Below are positions 1 to 11,205 of a stretch of 47,699 nucleotides of DNA, one piece after another. Position 1 is the stretch's first letter. Each line of letters begins with the position of its first letter. A model generated the notes under the pieces. It was not told where the DNA came from and made no database searches. It worked only from the letters and a program-made list of their open reading frames with translations. The stretch comes from Hypsibius dujardini (Eukaryota; Tardigrada; Eutardigrada; Parachela; Hypsibiidae), in assembly GCA_001579985.1 (NCBI GenBank), contig LRSR01014907.1, forward strand, positions 1 to 47,699, written 5' to 3'. A program made the translations under genes and the position numbers.

Positions 1-39
<39 letters not shown>

Positions 40-56
40 GTTTGTCTGTTTGTTTG
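1..56. repeat. TCTG microsatellite
   Basis: Near-perfect TCTG tetramer array at the window edge, just upstream of the first phospholipase exon and therefore probably intronic. Confidence 0.95.
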
Positions 57-165
57 TCTACTTGCCATTCTGCTTAACTGTCTGTCACCCCCCCCCCTCG
101 CAGCCGACTACCTAACTTCCATTTTGTCATCAATTTACTCAATAATTAATTTATACTATTTCCAG

Positions 166-1967
166 ATGCTCGGCGGTAAAAACTACCTACAAGCCTCACG
201 CACCCAGACCGCGCCGCTCTTCTCGCCCGCCGCCATGGCCAATTCCGTGACCGTATCCAGCAGCCGACTGGCCGAGCCACGCGCCGGCATCTCTCCCCTC
301 CCCATGCGCCGTACACTACCGCCCCGCAAATCGTGCGACCTTGATCCGAAAAGCATCGTCCTCGTGACGTCAGGCGGAGCAACCCTCCCGCCTCATAGTC
401 AGCATAACCATCGCGGCAGTGTCTCCATGGCCCTTGGAGCGGGCAGTACGCGTCGCAATCGACGTCAGAGTGAGCCGAATCTAATGCAGATGCCGCAGAT
501 GCTTCGCTTTCAGCAGCAGCAACAGCAAAAGCAGCATTGCTCGGCGTTGCCGCCGGAAATCGACCTGCTGCGTCGCGTGAGCACCAGCCCGGGCTTCGCG
601 GAAGTCGCAGAGTCCCTTCACGGGCTGGACTTTTTTGAGTTCCAGGACCTGTGCGAATCCTTTTTCGTACAGTCACGCAAGGACCTCAGGGAGATATTTA
701 TTAAAATGATGCAGCCGACTGTCAGCGGGAGTGTTGCTGACGGAGGGGATGCTGGATGCTGGAGTCCCCAGACAAGGCGATGTAGGTTCTCGTTCAGGCA
801 GATCGAGGGTTTCAGTTTTCTTTACAAACAAATGGCATCAGATCGAGTTGTAGCTTCACGATGGGCAAAACGACATCATTCAAGACAAACTTGGAAGCCC
901 TAATTAGTGCCCAGACAGGCAGGCAGACAAACAAACAGGCACAAACACTTACTAACACACAGACAGACACATAGAACGACAAACAGACGAGCGGGCGAGC
1001 AGGCCGGCAGACAGGCGGGCTACTAGGCATTTTTGAGCGGGTAGATAGGCAAAAAAGAATGCAGGTAATCTACTATAAAAAGGTGCGGTGATAGAGTTTT
1101 CTCAATTTTAGATGGACCGGTCGACACGAAAGAAATCTTTAATATGGTCTGTGCGGCCAGCGTTCTGCACAACCCCGCCGGTCTGGATTCAGTGGCTGCC
1201 CGTCAATCCACGTGGGACGTGACGAAGCTCTGCGAGTTCTTCCGGGAGAACCAGCACGTGTCGCTGTCCACACGGGACGCCGAGGCGCTCATCCAGAAGT
1301 ACGAGCTGAACGCCAGCCTGAAGGATGCGCACTTGATGTCCTTCACTGCCTTCTCCAAAATGCTGCGGGAGGACGCGCTGTTCATGATTGATGAGCAGCT
1401 CCCATGCGTAGAGAAGGTCGGTGTCCATGCCTGTCTGTGTCTGTCTATTTCCATTCACGTCAGGGAATTTATTTATGACAAAGCCCGTTTAAGGCAATGA
1501 AACGCGATGTGTGTTAATCCTCGTTTTTTTAATGGCGTTTCTCGATTTCTCCCATTCACTATGTAGGATATGCATCTGCCCTTCAGTGAATATATCATTT
1601 CTTCGTCGCACAATACGTATCTAACGGGCCATCAGTTGAAGGGCGATTCCTCGGCTCATAATTACTCGCAAGCGCTGCTTCAGGGAATTCGCTGCGTCGA
1701 ACTGGATTGCTGGGACGGCGAGGGCGGCTCGCCGGTTGTCTATCACGGCCGCACCCTCACAACTAAAGTCCCGCTGAAAGTAAGTCAGGTCAACAATCTT
1801 GCCGTGAGAATACGCCGTGAGGCACCTAATGGTATTTAGCGCTAGTTAAATTAACTGATCGAGGCAAGCAGATAGGCAGGAAGACAGTCAGTCAGATAGA
1901 CAGTCAGTTAGACAGTCAGTTAGACAGACAGACGGACAAACGGACAGACAGACGGACAAACAGACAG

Positions 1968-2012
<45 letters not shown>

Positions 2013-3046
2013 AGACGACGCAAGCACGCATGGGTTCACAACGCCCGCCAACACAAGGACATATTTAGTCATTTCTTCCAGAAGTCCGCAAGAGCATCTT
2101 CGATTATGCCACAGACTATTGACTGCAACAATCGACCTTGTTTAGCATTTCATGTTTTCACTTTTGTCAATGAGGATTACGTATAAATGTTGATAAAAAA
2201 CGCCACACCGCTCAGTATATTTTACTACGCTCCGGGATGTCCAGCCCCTTCGTTTACTACACATTTTCTCGCCGTGATGTAATTTAATTATTGTTTTTGT
2301 TGATGTGTGTGTGTTGCAGAAAGTGGTGGACGAAATTAATCGAGCTGCCTTCGTAACATCCCCCTACCCGGTGATACTATCGATTGAGAACCACTGCTGT
2401 CTGGCTCAGCAACGCAAAGTGGCCGAAATCTTTGAAGTACGTATTTGGTGGTTTCCTCTCTCTAAACCGGATGTAAGGCAGTTCTGGTTCCCTGTCCACT
2501 GCCTAAATTAAGACTTTGAACATGCGTGGTCTTCTTTCATTCATGGCTCACTTTTAGCTGCGTTCAGTTACAGTGTCTATAATCTGCCTGCCTGCCTATG
2601 TACGTGTCTGCATTTGTGGTTACAGGAAGTGTTTGGCGACAAGCTCTTCAGAAGCTTTCTCCCAGACAAAGCCTACTACCCATCATCCGAGTTGCCGTTC
2701 CCATCGCCGGCACTCCTCAAACACAAGATACTCATCAAGAGTAAAAAGCTCCAGGATGGCACGAAAGAGTTTCCGGTAAGGGGAAGCGCGGCCCATGGGG
2801 CGCAGGGGGGACGGGTCAAAACAGTCATTGGAAATTTCGGCGGTAGTAAACAGCCATCATTTATCCCAGTCAACTCAAACGTAGCGTTCCCGATCGAGTC
2901 ACTTAAAGTTGTGTCCTATAGATGACGAAGTCACCTCCGGGTTACTGCCACACCTTTCCAAGTTTCGTGATTAATGACTCCCGGTCGTATGCCCCACTTC
3001 TGTGAGCAGCATAATCTGTTGGGCATGTGCATTTTATATCATTCTC

Positions 3047-3098
<52 letters not shown>

Positions 3099-5854
3099 GC
3101 CAGGCTGCATGTCTGTTTGCCTGCCTGCCTGTCCATCTCATTGTGTAGCTTTTATTATGATATACAAGCGAGAAACTTTCCTTGCCCTGCAAAAGAAGCC
3201 TAATTCAGTATTCTGTGCTGGCTAGACTGTAGACCCATTGTGTCCGTGTGCCTAGATCTCGAAAGTTGACATTTGGGAAATCATGATCGGTCATATTCAT
3301 GCTCTCTATCGATACAGCAGTGAGTAATAACACAGTCTTCCCTTTTTTTCATAGAGCCGTCAGTCTTCGATGAGCGATGAATCGGGCCTATCGAGCGAAG
3401 TCGGGTACACAGCACTGGATGACGACCTAGAAAACTGGGGCATCAGCGGAGACGGTAATTTTCGATTCTTCCATGTGGCCCCCCCCCCTCAAGCCTGTTT
3501 TACTATTCCGCTCCCCTAAATTGTTCTTCTAAAGAATGATATTGACGCAAAGAAAACTAAAACTAAAACAGACAACTCGTTAGATAAACGGGCAGTCAAC
3601 AGACAGACAGACAGACAAGCAACCTACTCAAATTTCTCAATTCATTTTTCCTATAGAACTGGATGACTACCCAGGCCTTGACGACCGAGACGTCTTTGAC
3701 CCTGGTCATGTGCCATCACCCGTTATGGCGCGCCACATTCGCCGGCTGAGCGAATGTCCCGGCGATTACAGCGGCGCGGAGATGGAGAGTTTCGACTCAG
3801 GAGTCTGCGATGTCTGCAGTCCGGTGACCGTTAACGACATCCGCGCCGCCAGCAGCATCGCTGCCATCACCAGCACGACCATGACCACAGTGACAACCAT
3901 AACGACCACCGCCAGTACCACCATCACCACCCGCAATCCCATTTCAGTCTTCAAGACGGGCAGCGGCGGATCGGCGACCTCGTCGCAGACCCGGCGGAAG
4001 ACGAAGAAACAGATCACCACCCTCGCACAGGAACTGTCCAATTTGGTCACCTACTTTCAGGCAGTCAAGTTCCAGCCCAAGTACGACTACCATCTCCCGG
4101 GGAAGTTCCACGTCGTCTCGATGAATGAGATTGCCGCGCGGAAGCTGTCTAAAAAACTGCCGGATGCCTTCAAATCACTCGGTAAGAAATGGTACAAAAT
4201 CTGAGTGACTTGTAACTGCCTGTCTATCTTCATCTGCCTTACTTTCTGTTCGACAACCAATTTGAGTGCCTATGCCCCTGCTCATAGTACAGTAACGCTT
4301 CTATCTGTCCCAAATAGTCTAAAATGTCTGACTACTTCTGTCTAGAGCCTTATCTGTCTGTGTCTGTCTTTCGAGCAATGTTCACTATATTCTAGCCCGT
4401 CGACTATAGACTATCAACCTGTCTGTCTCAGCTCTTATGAGTCTGGATTTGCTCATGCAAACCTGACATTCAATCCACTCGTCTGCCTGTGTTTCTCCCT
4501 TTCTAGCAACCTGTCTGCCGGTGTGCTACACTTTACTTTGTCTTGCAATATGGTGTGCTCTCATGTGTCTGACAGTCTAGCAAATTGTCTGCCTGTCCAG
4601 GAACTAGTTCACCGACTATAGTCTCTTGTCTGCATCTCCGTTCGTTTGAAAAATTATCTAACTTTATGCCTATTCGTGCAGATACTTGTCTGTCTGTCTG
4701 CCTGCACGTGTGTGTCTAATAGTCTAATCTTTGTCTGTACGTCCACTAGTCTAGCGACAAGACTATCTGCATGATGCCTGTCGTAATGTTTTTCACTACA
4801 TCCTTCGGAAATGTATTTACAGTTTATTGTCTCTTGAATTTTAACTATAAAGAACAATCATGAATAAAATTTCAAATTTACGAATAACTTTCAACTAATC
4901 AGTCAAAGTTATGTGTCTGTTCGTCTGTGTGAGTGAGAGTCGTTATCTGACTATTCATCTGCCCGAAGATCTGTGTCTGCAAACAGGAAATCAAGGCCCA
5001 AACAAAACAGACACGGTCCTCGAATCGTGACGCCTAGCTATGTACGAGGATCTGCGTTCCGTCTTGACCGGAACGTGTTGACTCATATAACCCCCGTTTT
5101 TTCCATCTTCGACACATTAACTTGATATGCAATTATGCAGTGCGCTACATTTTTTCGCAGACCAGCAAGAGAAAGAGAGAGAGCTAAGCAAGCGAGTCGT
5201 TAACGCAGTGTCTGCAAATTGTTTTTTGATCGCTCCACTGCTGTAGTGTCGTCGCAGAACCTATATATGGGTGTCACTGACCTTCTTCAAGGCCTACATT
5301 TCTATCCCCCATCGCCTCGTTATAATTAACTGTTTTTTGTTTTCTTTTTCCTTCTCGTTTATAGCCGCATCATCGATAATCCGCATTTATCCGGCCGCCA
5401 CGCGGATCGATTCCTCCAACTTTAACCCAGTTGCCGCGTGGGCACTCGGCGCACAAATGTCGGCGTTGAACTGCCAGACTTCCGGTAAGGGAATATGCCC
5501 CCCTCTCTCTAGTACCCCATTCAAGACAGCTGTCTCGTAGACTGAGAACGCAGACAGTGTATCGACTTATTAATCGTGCGACCTAATTTTATTTTTGTAC
5601 TATGTTTTGCACTAATCCGCTGCTTGATGTTGATCGCTCTGACTGTCTGTTTTTCCTTCCTCACTCCAGATGTGGGAATGCAAATCAACACGGCATTCTT
5701 CGCCACAACAGGAAAGTGTGGTTATGTGCGACGACCGGGCTACGTGATGAAGCGGTCCGAGGCTGAACGGAAACCCATTGAATGCCGCATTACGGTGGGT
5801 CGATCAATGCGTGCCGAGTTCTACAGTCATGTTTATCAACCTCAATACTGAGCC

Positions 5855-5887
<33 letters not shown>

Positions 5888-6498
5888 TGTCTGTCTTTCT
5901 GTCTGTCTGTCTTCCTGTCTGTCTGTTTGCCGGCTTGTCTCTCTGTCAATTTTTCTTGGCTCTTTTACTCTGTGGATGAATAGAAGCTGACGCCTGGCGG
6001 TATAATGTAAGTCTACAAAAACGAATTTGCAATCTTCCAGATTGTTTCGGGGCAATATCTACTGGCGGATCTGGTGAACGGGAACCCATCCGTGGAAGTG
6101 GAGCTTTTTGACGGCTCAGCCGAGCCGAAGAGATACAAGATTAAGTCGCCCGTGAAAAACGCTGTCAATCCAATATTCATGCATGGCCTTGAAGTTGAGG
6201 TACGTTATAGTCAATGCGACTGACGGAAACCTTTCCGGTCCAAGAATTTAAAGCGTGAACAGCTCGCACAGGGATACAACTTCAGCGCATCATTCAGCTA
6301 ATGCATCCATGTTTCTTTTGTGTCAGGTCACTAATCCGGAACTTGCCTTTCTGCGATTTGTTGTTATGGATTCCGGCACCAGTCAGCTGATTTCTCAGAG
6401 GACTCTACACTTTTCCCTACTCAAAACAGGTCCGTTACTCACGAAAAAGATGAATGCCAACAGGCATAACAGAGCACGACAGACAGACAGACAGACAA

Positions 6499-6530
<32 letters not shown>

Positions 6531-6897
6531 ATTCCTGAGTGTGACCTTACACTTTCGCTCAGGCTACCGACACCTAAGCCTGCACGACTACGCGGACGAC
6601 ATTCTTCCCCTGTCCCGCCTATTCCTTCACATCTCCTGCAAAGCCAAGGAAGAACAGCAAAGCTGCAGTCGTCGCGAATCCATCGATCCCATCCCCGAGG
6701 CGGAGGATGAAAACGAGCATGAGTCGAGATCGCACTCGGATACTGTGTCCTGCAAACGGCGCCACAGCAGGGTCTCCATGGTCGCACGATTGTCTCTACG
6801 ATTCCAGAGGTTCGCCGGCTTCGGCGACTACCGCAGAGCCAAGAGTGAAACCAAGCAAACGACCCGGTACGGTGCTGAATACCCGGTGGAAATTTGA
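166..6897 (+). CDS. PLCE1-like: Phospholipase C-epsilon-like, 5'-partial, 12 exons
   Basis: Hydrolyses PIP2 to IP3 and diacylglycerol at membranes (family knowledge). Exons: 166-781, 1112-1416, 1567-1779, 2320-2436, 2626-2775, 3355-3454, 3657-4181, 5365-5484, 5670-5794, 6041-6199, 6327-6429, 6563-6897. They join in phase to 955 residues. An EF-like region precedes the X domain (residues 308-467), which has [31 protein letters not shown] and SIENHC, so both catalytic His and the calcium-binding Asn/Glu/Asp are present. A 150-residue acidic, Thr-rich linker follows. The Y domain (about 620-757) carries [13 protein letters not shown], then C2 (758-870) and a basic tail. The GHQLKG motif and the RKDLREIF segment favour epsilon over beta, delta or eta. 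No Ras-association domain follows C2. The exon 1 donor (781) is the least certain. Upstream exons, where a CDC25 domain would lie, are outside the window. Confidence 0.9.
1876..2010. repeat. CAGA microsatellite in a phospholipase intron
   Basis: Degenerate CAGT/CAGA units grading into a pure CAGA run at its 3' end. It sits in the intron between exons 1567-1779 and 2320-2436. Confidence 0.95.
3047..3099. repeat. TCTG microsatellite in a phospholipase intron
   Basis: About thirteen perfect TCTG units in the intron between exons 2626-2775 and 3355-3454. Open frames through it read Ser-Val-Cys-Leu and are artefacts. Confidence 0.95.
4182..5364 (+). other. Long phospholipase intron, no gene
   Basis: Intron between the linker/Y exon and the next Y exon, starting GTAAGA and ending TTTATAG. 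It is rich in dispersed TCTG and CTGTC words and has no supported coding segment. Confidence 0.7.
5853..5935. repeat. TCTG microsatellite in a phospholipase intron
   Basis: TCTG units with occasional substitutions, in the intron between exons 5670-5794 and 6041-6199. Confidence 0.93.
6479..6530. repeat. CAGA microsatellite in the last phospholipase intron
   Basis: CAGA array filling much of the 133-bp intron between exons 6327-6429 and 6563-6897. Confidence 0.93.
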
Positions 6898-8555
6898 GGA
6901 CGGGTCGTCGTTTTGCAGCCTAAGCGGTATCCTCCCTCTCTCACAAAAGCTGCCTGACTCAACCACCATCACGTGCCCCCATGTTACTATATATTTTTGA
7001 TCTCAAAATGTTAATAATTTTTTGGAAATCTCTCTTTTTTTCGATGAGTCTGTCTAGTCGTAGGATTTAATTGCTTGATTAGTTCGTATTCTTAGCGCGC
7101 ATTGCTCATGGCCTGATGTGTAAGCTCTTCGCTCGCTCGCCCCATGTCTTGCCTTGCTTGCTTGATCAGCTATAGTTCTAAAGCCAACGTTTTTGCCGGT
7201 CTTTTGAAAATACATATCCGCTTTGAGAGTCGCTTCATAATTTATGCCGCTTTGCTTTCAGAGATATGTTCCTGCTGTAGTTTGCTCTTTCGAATTCACC
7301 CCTTTCATCAATACGTATACGCGTGTACAGAGTAGTAATAAATTGTTCATCCCTTTCTGGTCATGACGATATTTAAAAAATGACAAAAAAACACCACACC
7401 GTTCTATATTGCTGGCTATGGGAACTTTTGGGCTCTCGTGAGAATCTTTTTTCGCGTAATTCCCCAATCTTAGATGTGATATACGCCGAAGAGCCAATTT
7501 TCGTTGATGACGTTTCTTCATTGTCCCTCAAAAAAGTAGTTCTATTTGATTCAACAGTTCGACAAACCATAGATCTTCGAATAAAATAGAATAAAAATTT
7601 CAGGAGGAAAAGGAAGGTACACAAGTTCAATCAGGAGAATTTCCTAGGCACTAATCACCCGGGAATATCCACAACAAATATCTTCCTCTTGCATCACAAT
7701 TCCCAATTAATTTATTTGCACTTAGAGTATTTCAGAATAAGATTCTCCAACTTTTTAAACTGTAAAAAAGATTTTTTCGCCCCTCTTGTTTCACGAGTTG
7801 GTTTACGAGATCGAGTTTGCTGGACATTAGGTAACATCGGAAAATAAAAAAGGAGAGGGGATAAAAATTGGGAAGGGAAGGTGGACTTGGTGCCTCAGCC
7901 CATTTGTGACACGACACAACAACCAAGCCCTACATGTATTACTACTAACTGCTCCATACGGTTCATTTGAAAGCCCTGCCTTTCAGGACACCGGAAAAAA
8001 GTTTCAGTTTTCAAATGATGACTCGAAAACGAGAAAATGAAATTTATGAAAATCTTGAAGACGAGTTGACACAAAAAATAGTACCCGACAATATACAACT
8101 GTACCGCTCTCGTATAAGCCAAGAGAGCAATTCAAAAGGATCCACGAAGTAATGTACAGGATAAAACTAATAAGAAAAATAGAAAAAATTATAGCAAATG
8201 ACAAGATAAAAAAAATAAAAAAATAAAAGATGCAATTGACAGAATAAAAAACAAATAGATCGTAGTAGTAATTGCCAATGGAGTTCGGGTCCTCCCACGA
8301 ATTACCTGCACAGCTCCTTGCTGTTGTCAATCAGAGCGGCGAGGAAATTTTGCGATAACACTATTCTAATTTTCCCAATCGGCTTTCAATTTTTTTCGGT
8401 TGAAAGACATCATCTGCTTCACGTAAATCTTTTCGCGAAATAAGTGTACCGGGAGTTTCCGTGATCTACGAACCGTCTTGAGGAGTAAGGGGATCGATCA
8501 ACGTACCTTAAATTCAAAAGCATGTAAACTTTTACGTCACAGCTTTTGACGGTTT
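6898..8555. other. Intergenic region between convergent genes
   Basis: Separates the 3' ends of the phospholipase (+) and coiled-coil (-) genes. AATAAA occurs at 7337-7342 and 7580-7585 and could serve the phospholipase transcript. The rest is AT-rich with short unsupported open frames; no Ras-association-like segment was seen on the plus strand. Confidence 0.6.
7337..7342 (+). terminator. Candidate polyadenylation signal
   Basis: First AATAAA noticed downstream of the phospholipase stop, about 440 bp away. A six-base match is weak evidence alone. Confidence 0.3.
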
Positions 8556-10959
8556 CTAACTGGGAAAGGAGCATCCGGTGACATCGAGGAGGTCGTCGCT
8601 AACTTGCTGCCGGAACCGCGGCAGCAACGACTCCTCCACGTCATAATCGGCGACGGCCTGGAGTGCCCGGTCCGCCTGCCGGTATTTGGTGAACTTGCAG
8701 CGCTTGAGCGAGTCTGCCAGCTTGCGGTACTCCTCCCGTGACTGTTGCACCGTTTCCTCGATCACCGCCATCTTCATGGCGCGACAGGAAAGCATGAAGC
8801 AGTTGACCACCGGATGGGCCAGTACTCTATCCCCGCTTCCGGTCATTCCACAGGTTTCACCCAGTTTCCGTAGAACCTGTTTTATATACCGGGTGGAAAC
8901 TTATTTTTGAGCCAAAGTTCTATCAACTCCCACTTTCCTCAAGGGAAAACTGGTGGATCTTTTTTCTGGCAAGGATTTAACGAAAATGTGTTAAGAATAG
9001 TCGATCAGCCAAAGGATTTTCAAAGTTATTTTGTATTAGAGCACCTGTGAGAAACGATGTGAAGCTTTGAACTGTGCGATTTTCGATAACTGGTGCAGAT
9101 TCACAGGGACAAAACGTTGTTTTGGTGTTTCCCAAAGAAGATGGAAAAAAACTTGCACAAACCCAAATTAATGCAGATCTTTTATGATAAAACGAAAGAG
9201 GAGAAAATTCTGTGGAATGAGTGGTGAACTTCTTTCCCACTGCTAGAGGGGACACAGCAGCATGTCGGTGACGTTAATCTTAAAAATATATTTTCATGCG
9301 GTATATACAATGTGGGTTATTTAACTCTCTTGAGTGCGGGACGGCATAAAATTGCTGAATTCCACGCTGCCAATCGATTTACTGACTGAGTCGATTGAAG
9401 AATAAAGAATGATATGAAGAATGAGGAATAGTATATGAAATAATTTATTAATAATATAATAATAGTTTTGATATATGAAATAATTTAAAAATAATAATAT
9501 AAAAATATAAATATAAATATAAAAATATTTTGGATTAAAATAGTCAAAAATATCTAGTTAACCGTAAACAGTTAGAACAATAGTTAATAGAACAGAAGAT
9601 CATCTAACGATATTGTTATTCAAGTCATATAAGCATATCAACTAAAGTTAGCTTCCGAATAAAATGTAACTAAAGTTTATGTTCAATTACGAATGAGACC
9701 GTAAAACATTTTTTAGAACCATAAATAAAATAATATTAGATTAGATATTCATATTTACATGTTAAGTAAAGCAAAAATAAATATTTAATATAAACATTAA
9801 AATCGGAATTTAAGTATAGCTTTCGTTTAATTAAACCAGTATCAATGGTTTGATTTAATGGAACACCATTGTGTAGGAAAGAGCGCACCTGAAACAAGCC
9901 CCGCCCGATTCCACCTAATTGTTGATCGAACTGCTGAAAATGCTTGAATGTTCGAGTGCTTCGGCTTTTCAATGCCTTTTTGCATTGTTTCCTGAGGGAA
10001 AGGACTTGGTCGTAGTAGAGTGCCCGGTCCCGACGGGCGTCGCGTAGCAGATCGGAAGCCGTTGGAGTAGTGTCTTCAGCCGAGACGGTCGGTTCGGTAG
10101 TGCCGCGCTGCCTGGAGGAGATTTGAATAGCAGAGACATTTTGCTTTGCACATGTGAGGTCCGTATCGGTCTGTCGGATGGCTGCCTGGGTGCGGTAGTA
10201 CTCGGCGTCCAGGACGGCGTTCTCACCACGGAGGAAGGTCAGTTCCTGCATCCACTGGTCATCGATGTTTTCGAGAGTTTTCTGGAAGGCGGTCAAGGTT
10301 TGGTCGAGGCATTGACTGGCGCCTTGGAGGAGGCGGCGCTTTCGTGCGACATTTTGGGCGAGAGATCTTTGGAGGCGTCGCATGGTGCAGTTGAATTCTT
10401 CCATTCTTTTGTCGCTGCAAAGATAGAAGGTTTTCAAGCCGGACTTCGGGAACTCAAACAGAGGTCCCGACGCAGACACAGACGCAGATACAGACATAGA
10501 CACAGGCGCAGACACAGGCACGTGAGTTAACCCAGACGTAGACACAGACATCGATACGTTACTAATACTTCTCACTGGTTACCTGCAGAAATCTTCAAGT
10601 TGGTTACTTCTATTCTGGAGCTTCTCAAATTCGTCTGCCTTCTCGAGATAGCAGCTTTTCAGATCATCAGTTATTTTTCGTTGATGTTTCTCCTCATCTT
10701 TCGCCCATCGAATGTCACTTATGAGCTTTAACTTCCTCTGATTCCGTATCTCCAATCGTTTCAAGACATTTGTAATGAGGTGTCGAAGTTGGGAACTATT
10801 GTAGCAATAATTGCGCTGATATGTCTGCAGATGCAACGGCACTTGTTGGGTTGCGCTTCCGTAACGTAGGGCGTCAGCAGGAAGGTCCGAAAAGTTGGCG
10901 ACTGGTGAAAATGATGCTCTATAGCCAGATTTATAAATGTCTAGTGAGGCGCCTGACAT
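8556..10959 (-). CDS. Coiled-coil protein, three exons, function unknown
   Basis: I do not recognise this family. Exons on the minus strand are 10959-10583, 10414-9889 and 8876-8556, joining in phase to 407 residues. The N-terminus is Tyr/Ser-rich and reads MSGASLDIYKSG. About residues 60-240 are charged, heptad-like helix (for example KRMEEFNCTMRRLQRSL), then a Ser/Thr/Pro break and a second helical stretch. The C-terminal exon has another Glu/Arg/Lys-rich helix (VQQSREEYRKLADSLKR) and ends TGCSFPS. No signal peptide or membrane segment. The look is that of a cytoskeletal or axonemal protein, but tektin signature motifs are absent, so this is only an impression. The upstream gene on the same strand is unusually close, and a phase-compatible junction could merge the two. 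Confidence 0.72.
8893..9300. mobile_element. Inverted-repeat element family B, copy 1
   Basis: Starts GTGGAAACTTATTTTTGAG and ends with a degenerate inverse (AATCTTAAAAATATATTTTC). About 330 bp of its interior match 36725-37080 in direct orientation, including the words CAAAGGATTTTCAAAG-like, TTTTCGATAACTGGTGC and CACAGCAGCATGTCGGTGA. It lies in an intron of the coiled-coil gene and has no coding capacity, so it is a non-autonomous element. Confidence 0.75.
9301..9888 (-). other. AT-rich intron remainder
   Basis: The rest of the coiled-coil gene's second intron. About 9430-9540 is nearly pure A/T with ATAAATAT-type words. No gene seen. Confidence 0.7.
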
Positions 10960-11013
10960 ATCGCATCGTTTGGATCTAGTACGATATACGTTTTACTATT
11001 TTTTACAAACACA

Positions 11014-11205
11014 GACACAGACACAAGCATCGCCACAGACACAAATACAGATTTAAACATAAACACATATACAGACACAAACATGGACACAGACACAAAC
11101 ACAAGCACAAAACATTTACACAGACACAGACACAGACACAGACACAGACACAGACACAGACACAGACACAGACACAGACACAGACACAAACACAGACACA
11201 GACAT
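11014..11205. repeat. CAGACA hexanucleotide repeat
   Basis: Long CAGACA-type array, pure at 11118-11186 and degenerate at both flanks. On the minus strand it would encode Ser-Val or Cys-Leu repeats, so frames crossing it are misleading. It lies between the coiled-coil gene and the last clear exon of the disordered-protein gene, in a stretch that is either an intron or the 3' end of that gene. Confidence 0.95.

Noticed and set aside
7373-8330. Small open frames on both strands between the first two genes
   Set aside because: Lysine/phenylalanine-rich translations of AT-rich DNA without splice or family support.
8556-10959. Assignment of the coiled-coil protein to tektins
   Set aside because: Length and helical character fit, but I could not find tektin signature motifs.
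11014-11205. Array of regularly spaced repeats considered as CRISPR
   Set aside because: It is a simple hexanucleotide microsatellite in a eukaryotic genome, with no spacers.
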